A DNA stretch of 64,000 nt from Anisus vortex. Its lineage: Eukaryota > Mollusca > Gastropoda > Planorbidae. Made by a program: the position numbers and the translations under genes. The notes beneath the pieces are model-generated. The model searched no databases. It saw only the letters and a list, made by a program, of their open reading frames with translations, and was not told the DNA's origin. Positions 1-15,000 of this stretch are shown piece by piece (position 1 is the stretch's first letter; every line of letters begins with the position of its first letter). The DNA is taken from contig OX421501.1 of NCBI GenBank assembly GCA_949126835.1, forward strand, positions 1,427,554 through 1,491,553, given 5' to 3'.

Positions 1-3000
1 CCAGTGTGTATTGATGTTATTGATGAAGCTTACATGACAAAATGTGGACATTCCTTTTGGTAAGGATTAGTGTTATCTTATTTTTATGATTAAGTATGTT
101 GTACATTGATTATGTTATCATGGCTATAAGTTTTCTTTAAGAAAGTATGCAATATTGAATGCTCTTCGTATAATTTAAAAAAAAAAAAAATTTAATAAGG
201 TTTTTCAAAATAGTTTTCCTTTAATTGGACTTTAAACAAAAAAATATGTTTTACCTACCTACAGCCGAGAGTGTATTGAGAAGAGTCTTGAGAGAAACAA
301 CCGTTGTCCTAAATGCAGCATCCCTATAGAGAACATTGGATCTATTTTTCCTAACTATGCATGTAAGTTGTTTCTGTTCATGAGTATAATGTTAACTTTT
401 GTTATTCCAAATGTTTTGGGGCACAGTGTCCGAGCTGGCCAACCTATGATCCTGGGTTCGAATCCTGGTGAAGGCTAGGACTTGTTCCCAGATTTTCAGG
501 GTTTCCATGAGTCTACACAGCTCTGATGGGTACCTGACATTGGTTGGGGTAAAGTTGGCAGGGCATTGTGCTGGCCTTGAAATCCCCTAGTGTGCCCCTA
601 ATGGATTAAATTGTTCCAACTGGATACTTTACTTTGCTCACTGTACTAGGCTTGCATAAGCACACATCACTTAAAATGCAAAACTTGATTGTTTTTCTGT
701 GTGTGTGTGTACCTTAGAAGTTCGATAATCCGGCACGTTTGGGACCGGCTCGATGCCGTACTACCAAAAATTCTGGTCTATCAGACGGTGCCCCTTCTTT
801 TTAGTGTAGGCTTTGCCGTAAAACAAATGTACTTTGTTTTTTTAACTACATACATACGTAAATCGTAATTATAAGAACAATTAGGTAAATAATTAAACTA
901 AAAATACAGTATGCAAATACAACAAAGTTTATTTTACATTTCATATAATGTATGTACACCTACTGTAAAACATATTTCACGTAGATTTTAAAAAGTTACG
1001 AATGTCTTTTTGTTTACTTGACTTTTGGCGTTTAGTATAAAATTTATTTATACCGAGCGCTTCCGGATGATCCCGAACTACCCCGAAAACTTCCGAATAG
1101 CTCTCGAGCGTTTTTATTTACTTTAAAGACACACTTTTGGAGAAAATCAAAATTTTTACAATTTTCTGGAGCTATGCCGGACTATCGGGCTTTCCGGACT
1201 GTTGGATGCCGGACTAATGGACTTCTACTGTATTTTAATTTGAAAATTTTAGTGACAGAACTAATCAGAAAGCATAAACTAGAGGAACAGAAGAATGTCA
1301 TAGTGAAGCAGATGAGTGTTCAGGAATGGCAGTGTCTGTCCCAGGACTGGGATCTCGGGGAAATCAACAACTTCATGTCCCTTCTTGTGCTCAGGAAGCA
1401 GCGTCTGGAGCAGGGGCTGAAAATTTCTGAGACCAAGATTCTGAAAAACTTTCTCGAAGAGGTGAAAAGCCGTAAAGAGAGGGTGAGAATATTTATAGTC
1501 TTTGTACATTTTCTCAATCCGACCCTTCTCCTTAATAGCACTTGTCATCTTGTCACATTTTGTCTTATTCTTTGTGGCCCTTATCCAAGGCAAGGCGGCT
1601 AGTCTCCCTTGTTCTTCACTTATTGTTAAGGCAGCTAGTCTCCCTTGTTCTTCACTTATTGTTAAGGCAGCTAGTCTCCCTTGTTCTTCACTTATTGTTA
1701 AGGCAGCTAGTCTCCCTTGTTCTTCACTTATTGTTAAGGCAGCTAGTCTCCCTTGTTCTTCACTTATTGTTAAGGCAGCTAGCCTCCCTTGTTCTTCACT
1801 TATTGTTAAGGCAGGTAGTCTCCCTTGTTCTTCACTTATTGTTTAGGAGGCTGGTCACCCCTGTTTTTCATCTAGGGTGGCCCTTATCCAAGCGGAAGAT
1901 TAGACTCTCTTCTTATTTTCACGGTCAATTTTTGATTATCATTTCTTTTACTTTTTGGTGTGTTTCCATTTTTCTTTTCCATATGTTTTAAAACCTATTT
2001 ATGAATGTTTATTATTTAATTAATGTTTAGTTCTTTCTGCTTATGGTGCATGAATAGGACAGTAGTGTTTGTTTTTGTGTATGCAGTTTTTTTAATCTAC
2101 CAACTCAGTGCCAATACTTCCATGTTGTCTTTCTCTGTTTCTCTTCCTCCTAGGAGCTGGAGAAAATACAATGTCAGCTCGACTTTTTAAGCCGGGATTG
2201 TCAAGCAGTTGGGGTAAGTTATATCCGTGTAACCAGTCAAACCTTGTTGTAGTAAATGAAGGGGAGAAATTCATTTGATATAACATCAATTACTGACATA
2301 CTCCTTTGGCGGCTGTTCTTTTAGTTGAAACTATGGGCTGGGTTTATGTGGGTTCGGAAAGTTTGGGAAAACTGACTTTTTTTTTTTGGTTTACCTGCGA
2401 GTTAAGGAATGTTTGTGAATGGTAAAATATTGTTAAAAAAATTAAAAGAAAAATATTTTTTTAAGGAGTCCTTAGCTCTTATAAGTTTTGTTTTCCTTTA
2501 AAATTATCTTAGAGCACTTTTCTTGAGCTGCAAGAGAACTGGAAAAAGTAAAAAAAAAAAATTTCTGCTACCTGTACACACTACTTGTTAACATTAAGGC
2601 AATTCACATATACCAGTAAACTATACACTGGTTTGTAAATTTATTGCCAAGTTTGGGAGTACGTAAATGATATCCTAGGTCAGCGGGGTCTGCAATCTAC
2701 GGCACGCGTGCCAGACTTGACACGCAGAGCGATTTTCAATGGCACCCGGAAGACCCTCAAAAAGACAATTCAAGTCTCCTCTACCAGAATATGATTGGTT
2801 GCGCAGGTTGACTCTTAGGCTGTTGGCACGCTGAATGAATTAGAAATCCTACTTCGGCACACTGTTATCAAAAGTGTACCAACCCCTGGCCTAGGGTAAG
2901 AGCCTTGAACTAAAATCCAGGTCTGATAAAGCCAGAATTTTCCCAGGGGTATGGGTGATTGGCTGGTTTTTTCCCTCAGTACAGGAGAATACATGCAGAA

Positions 3001-6000
3001 AGGGTTGACTGTTTATCTCAGTGTTAAGTTTGTAAAAAAACAATAATCTTTCTAGTGAAAGAAATGTGTACAGGTACTTAATGTCTGTTCAAATTTTATT
3101 TGTGCAGGAAACACTGAGGGACTTTGAACAGAAGCAGCTTGAATGTCCAGTAAGTTTAGCCATTTTAGGGAATATTATTTTAGATGTGTACATCTAAGTT
3201 TAGCCATTTTAGGGAATATTATTTTAGATGTGTACATCTAAGTTTAGCCATTTTAGGGAATATTATTTTAGATGTGTACATCTAAGTTTAGCCATTTTAG
3301 GGAATATTATTTTAGATGGGGACATCTAAGTTTAGCTATTTTAGAGAATATTATTTTAGATGTGTACATCTAAGTTTAGCCATTTTAGGGAATATTATTT
3401 TAGATGTGTACATCTAAGTTTAGCCATTTTAGGGAATATTATTTTAGATGTGTACATCTAAGTTTAGCTATTTTAGAGAATATTATTTTAGATGTGTACA
3501 TCTAAGTTTAGCCATTTTAGGGAATATTATTTTAAATGTGGACATCTAAGTTTAGCTTTTTTAGAGAATATTATTTTAGATGTGGACATCTAAGTTTAGC
3601 TATTTTAGAGAATATTATTTTAGATGTGTACATCTAAGTTTAGCCATTTTAGAGAATATTATTTTAGATGTGTATATCTAAGTTTAGCCATTTTAGGGAA
3701 TATTATTTTAGATGTGTACATCTAAGTTTAGCCATTTTAGGGAATATTATTTTAGATGTGTACATCTAAGTTTAGCTATTTTAGAGAATATTATTTTAGA
3801 TGTGTACATCTAAGTTTAGCCATTTTAGGGAATATTATTTTAAATGTGGACATCTAAGTTTAGCTTTTTTAGAGAATATTATTTTAGATGTGGACATCTA
3901 AGTTTAGCTATTTTAGAGAATATTATTTTAGATGTGTACATCTAAGTTTAGCCATTTTAGGGAATATTATTTTAGATGTGTACATCTAAGTTCAGCCATT
4001 TTAGGAAATGTAAACTAAACAAAAAAAAAATACACATTCAAATATACACATGGAAACATACACATCATGTTTTACACATCAAAAGATACACATCAAAATT
4101 TACACATCAAAACTTACACATCAAAATGTACACATTGAAATATCAACTATGAACTATATTCCCAGGATCACCTGGTGCCCAACTCTTCCTCCATGTTGAG
4201 TGTCGTTGGGTGTAGCAGCACAAGCTTAACCAACTCTGTGGCTTCCACCTCAGGGGAGACGAGCAGCGTCGGAAACTCCACCATACAAGTGTCTTTTGCT
4301 GGAGGAGCCATAGTTAGTTGATATGTTCTCTCTATATTTGTTACATCGTCTTCATTTGTTACATTGTCTTTAATGGTTACATTGCTGTATATTCAATGTG
4401 TGGGGTCATAGCCTTAGAGACTGTGTTTGTGTAGTGTGCTGTTAACTTTGAGCATGGTATGTGAATCTGTTCAGTTACACTCCACGAGAAGTCGTTTCTG
4501 TTTTGGTTTTGGTAGCGCTGTATTTCCTTTATTATGTTATTGGATATTGCTTCCAATACTAATCGAGCATCACTGTATTTCTCCTCCCCCCCCCCCCCCC
4601 CCACAACAAAGGCCAGACCTACAATAGACATGTCAGAGGCCAGAAAGAAACGGAAAGTCAGTCAGCACTTTGAAGACTTGGAGAAAGTTTACTTAGAGGA
4701 GAGGGGAGGCTTGGGGCTGGGTGAGTACACTGTTGATATCATTTTCCTTTTTTGAGAACTTAGAATATAGATTTTAGACTTAGGACCCTTTAAGGTCAAT
4801 TTTGTTTAGAACTTAGAATGTAGATTTTAGACTTAGGACCCTTTAAGGTCAATTTTGTTTAGAACTTAGAATGTAGATTTTAGACTTAGGACCCTTTAAG
4901 GTCAATTTTGTTTAGAACTTAGAATGTAGATTTTAGATTTAGGACCCTTTAAGGTCAATTTTGTTTAGAACTTAGAATGTAGATTTTAGACTTAGGACCC
5001 TTTAAGGTCAATTTTGTTTAGAACTTAGAATGTAGATTTTAGACTTAGGACCCTTTAAGGTCAATTTTGTTTAGAACTTAGAATGTAGATTTTAGATTTA
5101 GGACCCTTTAAGGTCAATTTTGTTTAGAACTTAGAATGTAGATTTTAGATTTAGGACCCATTAAGGTCAATTTTGTTTAGAACTTAGAATGTAGATTTTA
5201 GATTTAGGACCCTTTAAGGTCAATTTTGTTTAGAACTTAGAATGTAGATTTTAGATTTAGGACACTTTAAGGTCAATTTTGTTTAGAACTTAGAATGTAG
5301 ATTTTAGATTTAGGACCCTTTAATGACAATGAGGTTCTTGATTGCTGCTTGTGTTCAGATGGTGCGGCTAACTGACAACATATTTTTCCTTCGTATTTAA
5401 TATTATAATATAATAATATTTTTTCAATTTTACTCATTTGTTCTCCCCGTTACAGGTGGGGAAAGTGACGGAAGTCTTGACCAGTTCGCCACCTGTATGT
5501 CCAAGTTCTTGCAGTATACGTCCATCAAAGCCGTGGCCAGTCTAAACTACACTCACGAGGTCTTCACCAACAGTTCCTCCATTGTGTCTAGGTCAGTGTG
5601 CTTTCTGGCATGGAATGGGTTGCCTGAAAAAAACTAGGAACAATCAGTAACTTAGCATCATTTAATTAATTAAAATAATTAAAATGCAAGACCAGACTCA
5701 GACCTCACGGATAAGTAGGACACAAATAATTTTTTGTATAGAAGGAGCGTCTGTAGCATATAAGATAAGTCTAGGCATGATTTATCTATATGTTTTTTTT
5801 TTGTGTTCTGTTTTCAGTATCGAGTTTGACAGGGACTGTGAATTTTTTGCTATCGCTGGAGTGACCAAGAAAATTAAAGTTTTTGAGTACGGCATCGTGA
5901 GAGATGCTGTGGTTGACCTGCATTACCCTGTCACAGAAATGAGCTGCACTTCAAAAATTAGGTTTGGATTATTTTGTTTACATTTTAGTTTTACACATCA

Positions 6001-9000
6001 TGCCATTTTGTTTGTTTTTTTGTACTCTACAGTACTTTACTGTAAAATAAACGTAATCTATTGTATCTAGGTCAATTTGCATTTTGTAGAAGGAACGGGA
6101 TTTGTTACGGCAGCCCTTGTTTTTTTTTTTTAAATATGCGGGGGGTTGGTTTGTTTTTCAGGGTACTGCTGTAGACATGTTATTTGTTGGTCTAGGGGCA
6201 GCACATTTGATTTGCTGTTCCAAAAGGGTCTCCTGTTTAAATCCATGATCGTGTGGCCAGCCCAATGCCTTGTTGCATTTACTTTTTCCCAAATGTCCGC
6301 CCAATATTCAAGAGGGATAATCTAAAATAACCCCCCGTTGGGAATTACCTCTGGATTCGAATCCAGGACCCTTGATACTGCAATCCCATGGTGATGCCAT
6401 TAGTCCAACGTGACCATTACAAAAACCATGAAGGGTTCAAGGTCTGCAGGCAATGAGCAAATGGTCTGACTGTGTTGTTTTATCTTGCTTCTGTCTGCAG
6501 CTGCATAGCTTGGAATCCCTACAACAAACACATGCTGAGCAGCGCAGACTACGACGGCATTGTGTACATGTGGGACACGAGCACCAATCAGAGGACACAG
6601 ATGTTTCAGGTTTGAGAACCTCTTATATACAACTCTTATATACAACTCTTATATACAACTCTTTCATACAACTCTTTATACAACTCTTTATACAACTCTT
6701 TATACAACTCTTTTATACAACTCTTTATACAACTCTTTATACAACTCTTTATACAACTCTTTTATACAACTCTTTATACAACTCCTTATACAACTCTCTA
6801 TACAACTATTTTATACAACTATTTTATACAACTCTTTATACAACATAGCAAGATTGTCAGAGCATTCTGTGCTATTTCTTTCCTCCTAATCCATAAGTTT
6901 TTATTGGTCTAGTGCAAGGGTCGGCAACCTTTTGATAATAATGTGCCAAATTAGTATTTCTAATTCATTCAGCGTGCCAACAGGCCAAAATGTACCTTGC
7001 TCTGGCACCCAATTTCTTGTAGAAAAAGATTTGAGTTGCTTATTTTCAGGGTCCTCCGTGTGCCATTGAAAGTCGCTCTGTGTGCCAAGTCTGGTACGCG
7101 TGCGTAGGTTGCCGACCCCTGGTCTAGTGTATTGTTATTCTTTGTGTGTGTTACAGAAGCTTCTTCTATACAAAATATATTCAGGGTAACTAAAAATTTG
7201 GAATTTAAAAAAAAAAGTAATTTTTTTTAAATCTTCAGGAAATTGATTAGATTTCCCAGAAATAATAATTTAGTGAGTGATTGATTTAAATCTTTTGATA
7301 TTATACCATAACAGGATAGTCTTGAACTGTGTACAATTTACTTGTTTAGGCAGACCCATTAATATACCTAAATGCCCCACGCATAGGGCAATGTTAGTAT
7401 TTGGTACTGTACCAGTATTCTTTGGCTGCGTGCCTTGCATACCAATACAACTGCCTTGCATACCAATACAACTGCCTTGCATACCAATACAACTGCCTTG
7501 CATACCAATACAACTGCCTTGCATACCAATACAACTGCCTTGCATACCAATACAACCGCCACTGCAATTTATTCCAAGAGCGCACTAAGCATGCTAAATT
7601 CTGTAGCATGGATAGAAGTGCTAAATAAATAGACATTATTATTATTACTAGGGATTGGCCGGATATGATTTTTCACTATTTGCCGGATCCGGATAGTAGC
7701 CCAGCTAATATTCGCCGGATCCGAATACGGATCCGGATATTTCCGGATGTCATTTCCACGAGTATGGGGGTGTACTTCAACAGTTTCTGATTAGAATTCA
7801 AAAGTATTTATTAAAGTATTTATTATTGAAGAGATAGAGAGTATCTGCAGTCTACAATGAAAGTCAACTTCACCGATGGACACGTTACAACTTACAGTGA
7901 TCGAACTTTAACGAAGTTCAACGAACTGTGTAGTCGCTTTAGTGTAGTGTGTACCAAGTGAACTGTGTACCGAATGTGTAGTTTATTATACAGGAAGTTG
8001 TGATCTATTAAAACAATACTAAACATTGTTCTTTGGTTTCAGATGATTTTTTATCATATGCAATAAGTGAAATCTATATTTGTTATTAAATAATTGTTGT
8101 TGTTGTTAAATTAATTGTTGTAGTATGTTATACGTCACTTCAGAATCTCGCTTATTCAGTATCTTTACCTACTTGAAATAAACTACGTCAAGTAGGTAAA
8201 GATACTGAATAAGCAAGATTCCGAAGTGACGTATACTTTGCATGGATTTTCATGATGTATTTTTAATGATTTAATTTTTTTATTTGATTAAAATTTATTC
8301 ACAAAAAAACAGTTTTGAAATAAAAAAAATTATTTATAATACTCAATAAGGTTTTAAACCATAATTCTTTTGGAATGCACGGATTTCTGGACGTACGTTT
8401 TTATCGATTTATTATTATGTTTATTACCTAGTTATATGTATTGTTTATATATTTTATATTTCTTTATATACTTTATACTACAGTATTACTTTATTTGTAT
8501 TTGAACTTTGAAGTAATTCTTTACTACTGTGATATTCGGATCCGGCAAAAATCCGGCGGTGGTATTCGGCTAATCCGGATAGTGCCGGAAATCCCGATAT
8601 TCGGCCCGGATATCCGGCATGCCGGATATCCGGCCAATCCCTAATTATTACTGCTTATGGGGTATTGTATTGGTTTTGAAATATTTTGGATTCGTCTCAA
8701 TGGTTTCTACATCTTCTGTTGTATCAGGAACATGAGAAGCGCTGCTGGAGCGTTGACTTCAACAGAATGGACCCGAAGATGTTAGCCTCTGGTTCTGATG
8801 ATACAAAAGGTAAGCTCATCTAGATACATCCATTCTGCACTCAGCCAGTGCATTTAAAATCAGTTTTGGTGTGCTCATTACTGCCATGATCACCTCTATT
8901 TAACTTTTAAAGTAAATACTATTGGCACTTTTTAAAGAAGCTGTAATAAAACTATAAAAGAATTACTTGTAGCTATTAACAAATAACATGAAAAAAAAGG

Positions 9001-12000
9001 CTAAACAAGATGCCAACTTAAAATGAAATAAAATTTAGTACTCTATAAAAGGTAATAAATTATAAAACACAAATGCATACTCTCGTTAAAAGAAAAAATT
9101 TAACAGCCCCCAAGACCAGGCTTTGTCATACAATACTAATAACATTAGCACGACTTATTGAAACTACGTCAACCACATAAAGGCCAATAATAAAGTTTTG
9201 CTCAATTTACAATCTGTTGACTTAACTGACATTGTGTGATTCAAATAGCATTGTTGTAAACATCTATTTTGAGAATTTAAAAAATAACATTTAAAGAACG
9301 CAAGCAATATTTATAATAGAATCAAAACCTAGAAATGTCTTTTTTTGTGTGTAATAGAAGTATATAATAAACATTTTTAAGAATTAATTTAAAAATGATA
9401 TTTAAAGAAAATAAGCAATATTCATTATAAGAATTAAGAAATGTCCCTTTTTAATAGAACTATATAAACCTTAGGGCACGGTAGCGTTGCGGCAGCGTGT
9501 TTGACTGCTGTACGGAAGGTCCTGAGTTCGAATCCTGGTGATGGTTAGGTTTTTTACCCGAGTCTCCCCAGCTCTGATGGGTACCTGACCTTAGTGGGGG
9601 TAAAGTAAACGCCGCTGTACATTGTCCTAGCCAGACAGTCACCTAGTATGCCATGGCCACAGAAACTGGTGAAGGCTGCTTATGATAAATTTGGTCCGAT
9701 GGGTACTTTACTTATTTAAACACCATTTTAAGAATGAAAACATTATCAACTAAATGAATTTTTTAAAAGTGTCAACTTTCAAAATGTCAATTTACATACT
9801 GTAAGGAACATCACATTTTTGGTTTCAGTGAAGCTTTGGAACTGGGACACGGCCCACTCGGTACTCACCATCGACGGTGGGGCCAACGTTTGCTGTGTGA
9901 AGTTTAATCCCACCACAAGATACAACTTGGCCTTCGGCTCGGCAGGTAATGCAGACTCCCCCCCTGAGACCTGATTTTAAAAAACACATTGGAATATAAT
10001 CATTAACTCTTTATTTCCGGATCGACGATACCAGGGTTGATTTTAAAACGACCATTTTGTCGGATCGACGATGCTAGCGTCGATTTGTTAAAATATGTTT
10101 ATTTCTTTTATTTTCAACGCTATTCTTTTTATTTTACTTTTACATAAATCTAGAATGATTTCCCTTTGAATAACATCCAGATTTGTGTTTACATCGTGTT
10201 TTCATAAAAAAAAAATGCATTTTTATGGATTTCTTTTTCACCCGTGTAGGGCCGTATGTGGTGGGTAGTGATTATAAATGATAAAAATGGGCTTTATAGT
10301 TATATTTTAAAAGACATATTTGCTTCTAATAGTGAAAAAGGGTATATATTTTAGGAAAACAATGTAGTTAATTAATTTGGGAATTTTTTATTTTTTTTGG
10401 TGTGAGCCTTGGAATTTGTGTTATGTAAGACTATGGTGAGTACTTTTTGTTTAAATTTTCGTTTAAAAAAAATATTTTTTAAATGTAAGTTACAAATGAG
10501 TTTATATTCTCTGTAAGGAGCTTTTAGTTTCCTTTAATTCAATACCAAATATGATATTGTCTAATTAAAACCAAAAAAGTTATTAAGATTTGAAGATAGC
10601 AATAGTAATGACAAAAAGAAAAAAAAGGATAATTCCGTCAGAATAGGGAAAATAATTCCAGAGAGAAAGAGTTAATATCCGCACCCTTTCCTCGTCCACC
10701 CCCATTAAAATTTAGGGGGGGGGGGGTGAGGGAAAGTGCTGTTGCTTTTTTATTTTATGACCTAATGTAATACTGAGGGCAGTACAAAATAATGCCTAAA
10801 AACTCTAGACAATATTTTTGTCTCCATTTATGAATCTGTAATATATTGGAACGTAATAGTAATATAGAATGAATTTATGAATCTGTAATATATGTGAACG
10901 TAATAGTAACATAGAATGAATTTATGAATCTGTAATATATTGGAACGTAATAGTAATATAGAATGAATTTATGAATCTGTAATATATGTGAACGTAATAG
11001 TAACATAGAATGAATTTATGAATCTGTAATATATTGGAACGTAATAGTAATATAGAATGAATTTATGAATCTGTAATATATTGGAACGTAATAGTAACAT
11101 AGAATGAATTTATGAATCTGTAATATATTGGAACGTAATAGTAACATAGAATGAATTTATGAATCTGTAATATATTGGAACGTAATAGTAACATAGAATT
11201 AAAAAATTAAATTAAATTGGTTACTTATATAGCGCTTCTATCCATGCTATTTTAGCATGCTCAGTGCGCTCTGTAAACACAATGCTGCCTGCTGGCGCAA
11301 ATATGTTTACAGGCCCAAAACTCCTGCAGGGCGACAGGGATCCGTCGGCGGCCGGGCTAGAACCCGCGACCTGTCAGATGGTTTTTTGGTTGACAGTCCG
11401 GTGATCTAACCGCTAGGCTATGAATCTGTAATATATTGGAACGTAATAGTAACATAGAATGAATTTATGAATCTGTAATATATTGGAACATAATATTAAC
11501 ATAGAATGAATTTATGAATCTGTAATATATTGGAACGTAATAGTAACATAGAATGAATTTATGAATCTGTAATATATTGGAACGTAATAGTAATATAGAA
11601 TGAATTTAGGAATCTGTAATATATTGGAACGTAATAGTAACATAGAATGAATTTAGGAATCTGTAATATATTGGAACGTAATAGTAACATGGAATGAATT
11701 TATGAATCTGTAATATATTGGAACGTAATAGTAATATAGAATGAATTTATGAATCTGTAATATATTGGAACGTAATAGTAACATAGAATGAATTTATGAA
11801 TCTGTAATATATTGGAACGTAATAGTAATATAGAATGAATTTATGAATCTGTAATATATTGGAACGTAATAGTAATATAGAATGAATTTATGAATCTGTA
11901 ATATATTGGAACGTAATAGTAACATAGAATGAATTTAGGAATCTGTAATATATTGGAACGTAATAGTAATATAGAATGAATTTATGAATCTGTAATATAT

Positions 12001-15000
12001 TGGAATGTAATAGTAACATAGAATGAATTTATGAATCTGTAATATATTGGAACGTAATAGTAATATAGAATGAATTTATGAATCTGTAATATATTGGAAC
12101 GTAATAGTAACATAGAATGAATTTATGAATCTGTAATATATTGGAACGTAATAGTAACATAGAATGAATTTAGGAATCTGTAATATATTGGAACGTAATA
12201 GTAATATAGAATGAATCTATGAATCTGTAATATATTGGAACGTAATAGTAACATAGAATGAATTTATGAATCTGTAATATATTGGAACGTAATAGTAACA
12301 TAGAATGAATTTATGAATCTGTAATATATTGGAACGTAATAGTAACATAGAATGAATTTATGAATCTGTAATATATTGGAACGTAATAGTAATATAGAAT
12401 GAATTTATGAATCTGTAATATGTTGGAACGTAATAGTAATATAGAATGAATCTATGAATCTGTAATATATTGGAACGTAATAGTAATATAGAATGAATTT
12501 ATGAATCTGTAATATATTGGAACGTAATAGTAATATAGAATGAATCTATGAATCTGTAATATATTGGAACGTAATAGTAATATAGAATGAATTTATGAAT
12601 CTGTAATATATTGGAACGTAATAGTAATATAGAATGAATTTAGGAATCTGTAATATATTGGAACGTAATAGTAACATAGAATGAATTTATGAACCTGTAA
12701 TATGTTGGAACGTAATAGTAATATAGAATGAATCTATGAATCTGTAATATATTGGAATGTAATAGTAACATAGAATGAATTTATGAATCTGTAATATATT
12801 GGAACGTAATAGTAATATAGAATGAATTTATGAATCTGTAATATATTGGAACGTAATAGTAACATAGAATGAATTTATGAATCTGTAATATATTGGAACG
12901 TAATAGTAATATAGAATGAATTTATGAATCTGTAATATATTGGAACGTAATAGTAACATAGAATGAATTTATGAATCTGTAATATATTGGAACGTAATAG
13001 TAACATAGAATGAATTTATGAATCTGTAATATATTGGAACGTAATAGTAACATAGAATGAATTTATGAATCTGTAATATATTGGAACGTAATAGTAACAT
13101 AGAATGAATTTATGAATCTGTAATATATTGGAACGTAATAGTAACATAGAATGAATTTATGAACCTGTAATATATTGGAACGTAATAGTAATATAGAATG
13201 AATTTCACAACATCTCGAGTATCAACAACAAGGTATTTATTCTGTAACATTACACGAGACACACATCGAGTAGTGGGCAAGGTCACTGGGGAATTCTGGG
13301 CTAGCAACACTCTCACAAGTTCATACGATGGGAACAACACAACAAGTAGTTATAACGATGACAACAGAATCACAACAAAATGACATTTTCAGTTTTTGGT
13401 GGGTCTATTATTTATTTAGTTTTATAAAACCATCAATCCTTGTTGACTGTCTGAAATCTGCTGCAACATCCCAAATTTTTAGCTCTTTTTTAATTAAGAT
13501 CTGTTGTACATGTTGTTTTGTCATTAGACCACTGCGTCCACTACTACGACTTGCGCTATCCGAAGAAAGCTGTCAATGTTTTTAGAGGGCATGGCAAGGC
13601 AGTTTCCTATGTCAAGTTTTTGAACGGAACAGATATGGTATCTGCGTACGTATGGAAATACTTTGTTATTTGAGAATTATACTTTTGTCTTTGTATATCA
13701 ATAGTTTTTTATATTCTCTAAATATATTGTTAATTAATAATGCATTTTAACCAGTAATCAATTTGTCTGGATCATTCAATAAATATTATCACTGAGAGAA
13801 TCTGAGACAAGAGAAACTTTTAAAAAAGAACTTAAAGACCTTTCTCTTTGGCTAATACATCTGCCACTGCAATTTACACCAAGGGCGCACTGAGCATGCT
13901 AAATTTAATAGCATGGATAGAAGCGCTGTAAGAAATGCCCATTCTTATCTCATCCTTTTTAGGTCTTTATATTAATTGACAAAATAAAATCAATCCCTAT
14001 GACAGTGTCACTTGTTTCCTGTTAGAGCATTTTTACACTTTGCCTGTAACATATGCCCTGTGACACATTTCCCTGTGACACATAGCCTGTGACATATTTC
14101 CCTGTGACACATTTCCTTGTGACACATAGCCTGTGACATATTTCCCTGTGACACTTAGCCTGTGACATATTTCCCTGTGACACTTAGCCTGTGACATATT
14201 TCCCTGTGACATATTTCCCTGTGACATATTTCCCTGTGACATATTTCCCTGTGACACTTAGCCTGTGACATATTTCCCTGTGACATATTTCCATGTGACA
14301 CTTAGCCTGTGACATATTTCCATGTGACATATTTCCATGTGACACTTAGCCTGTGACATTTTTTCCTTGTGACATATTTCCCTCTGACACTTAGCCTGTG
14401 ACATATTTCCCTGTGACATATTTCCCTGTGACACTTAGCCTGTGACATATTTCCCTGTGACACATAGCCTGTGACATATTTCCCTGTGACATATTTCCCT
14501 GTGACACATAGCCTGTGACATATTTCCCTGTGACACATAGCCTGTGACATATTTCCCTGTGACACATAGCCTGTGACATATTTCCCTGTGACACATAGCC
14601 TGTGACATATTTCCCTGTGACACATTACCTGTGACACATTTCCTTGTGACACATAGCCTGTGACATATTTCCCTGTGACACTTAGCCTGTGACATATTTC
14701 CCCGTGACACTTAGCATGTGACATATTTCCCTGTGACATATTTCCATGTGACATATTTCCCTGTGACATATTTCCCTGTGACATATTTCCCTGTGACACT
14801 TAGCCTGTGACATATTTCCCTGTGACATATTTCCCTGTGACACTTAGCCTGTGACATATTTCCCTGTGACATATTTCCCTGTGACACTTAGCCTGTGACA
14901 TATTTCCCTGTGACACATAGCCTGTGACATATTTCCCTGTGACACATAGCCTGTGACATATTTCCCTGTGTAACATAGCCTGTGACATATTTCCCTGTGA

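Noticed and set aside
4289..4312. Alternative COP1 exon end at 4288
   Set aside because: CAA|GTGTCT is in phase but a weaker donor than ATA|GTTAGT at 4313. Kept only as an alternative in the COP1 entry.
7270..7636. Six overlapping ORFs on both strands
   Set aside because: All are generated by the 21-bp repeat at 7432-7556.
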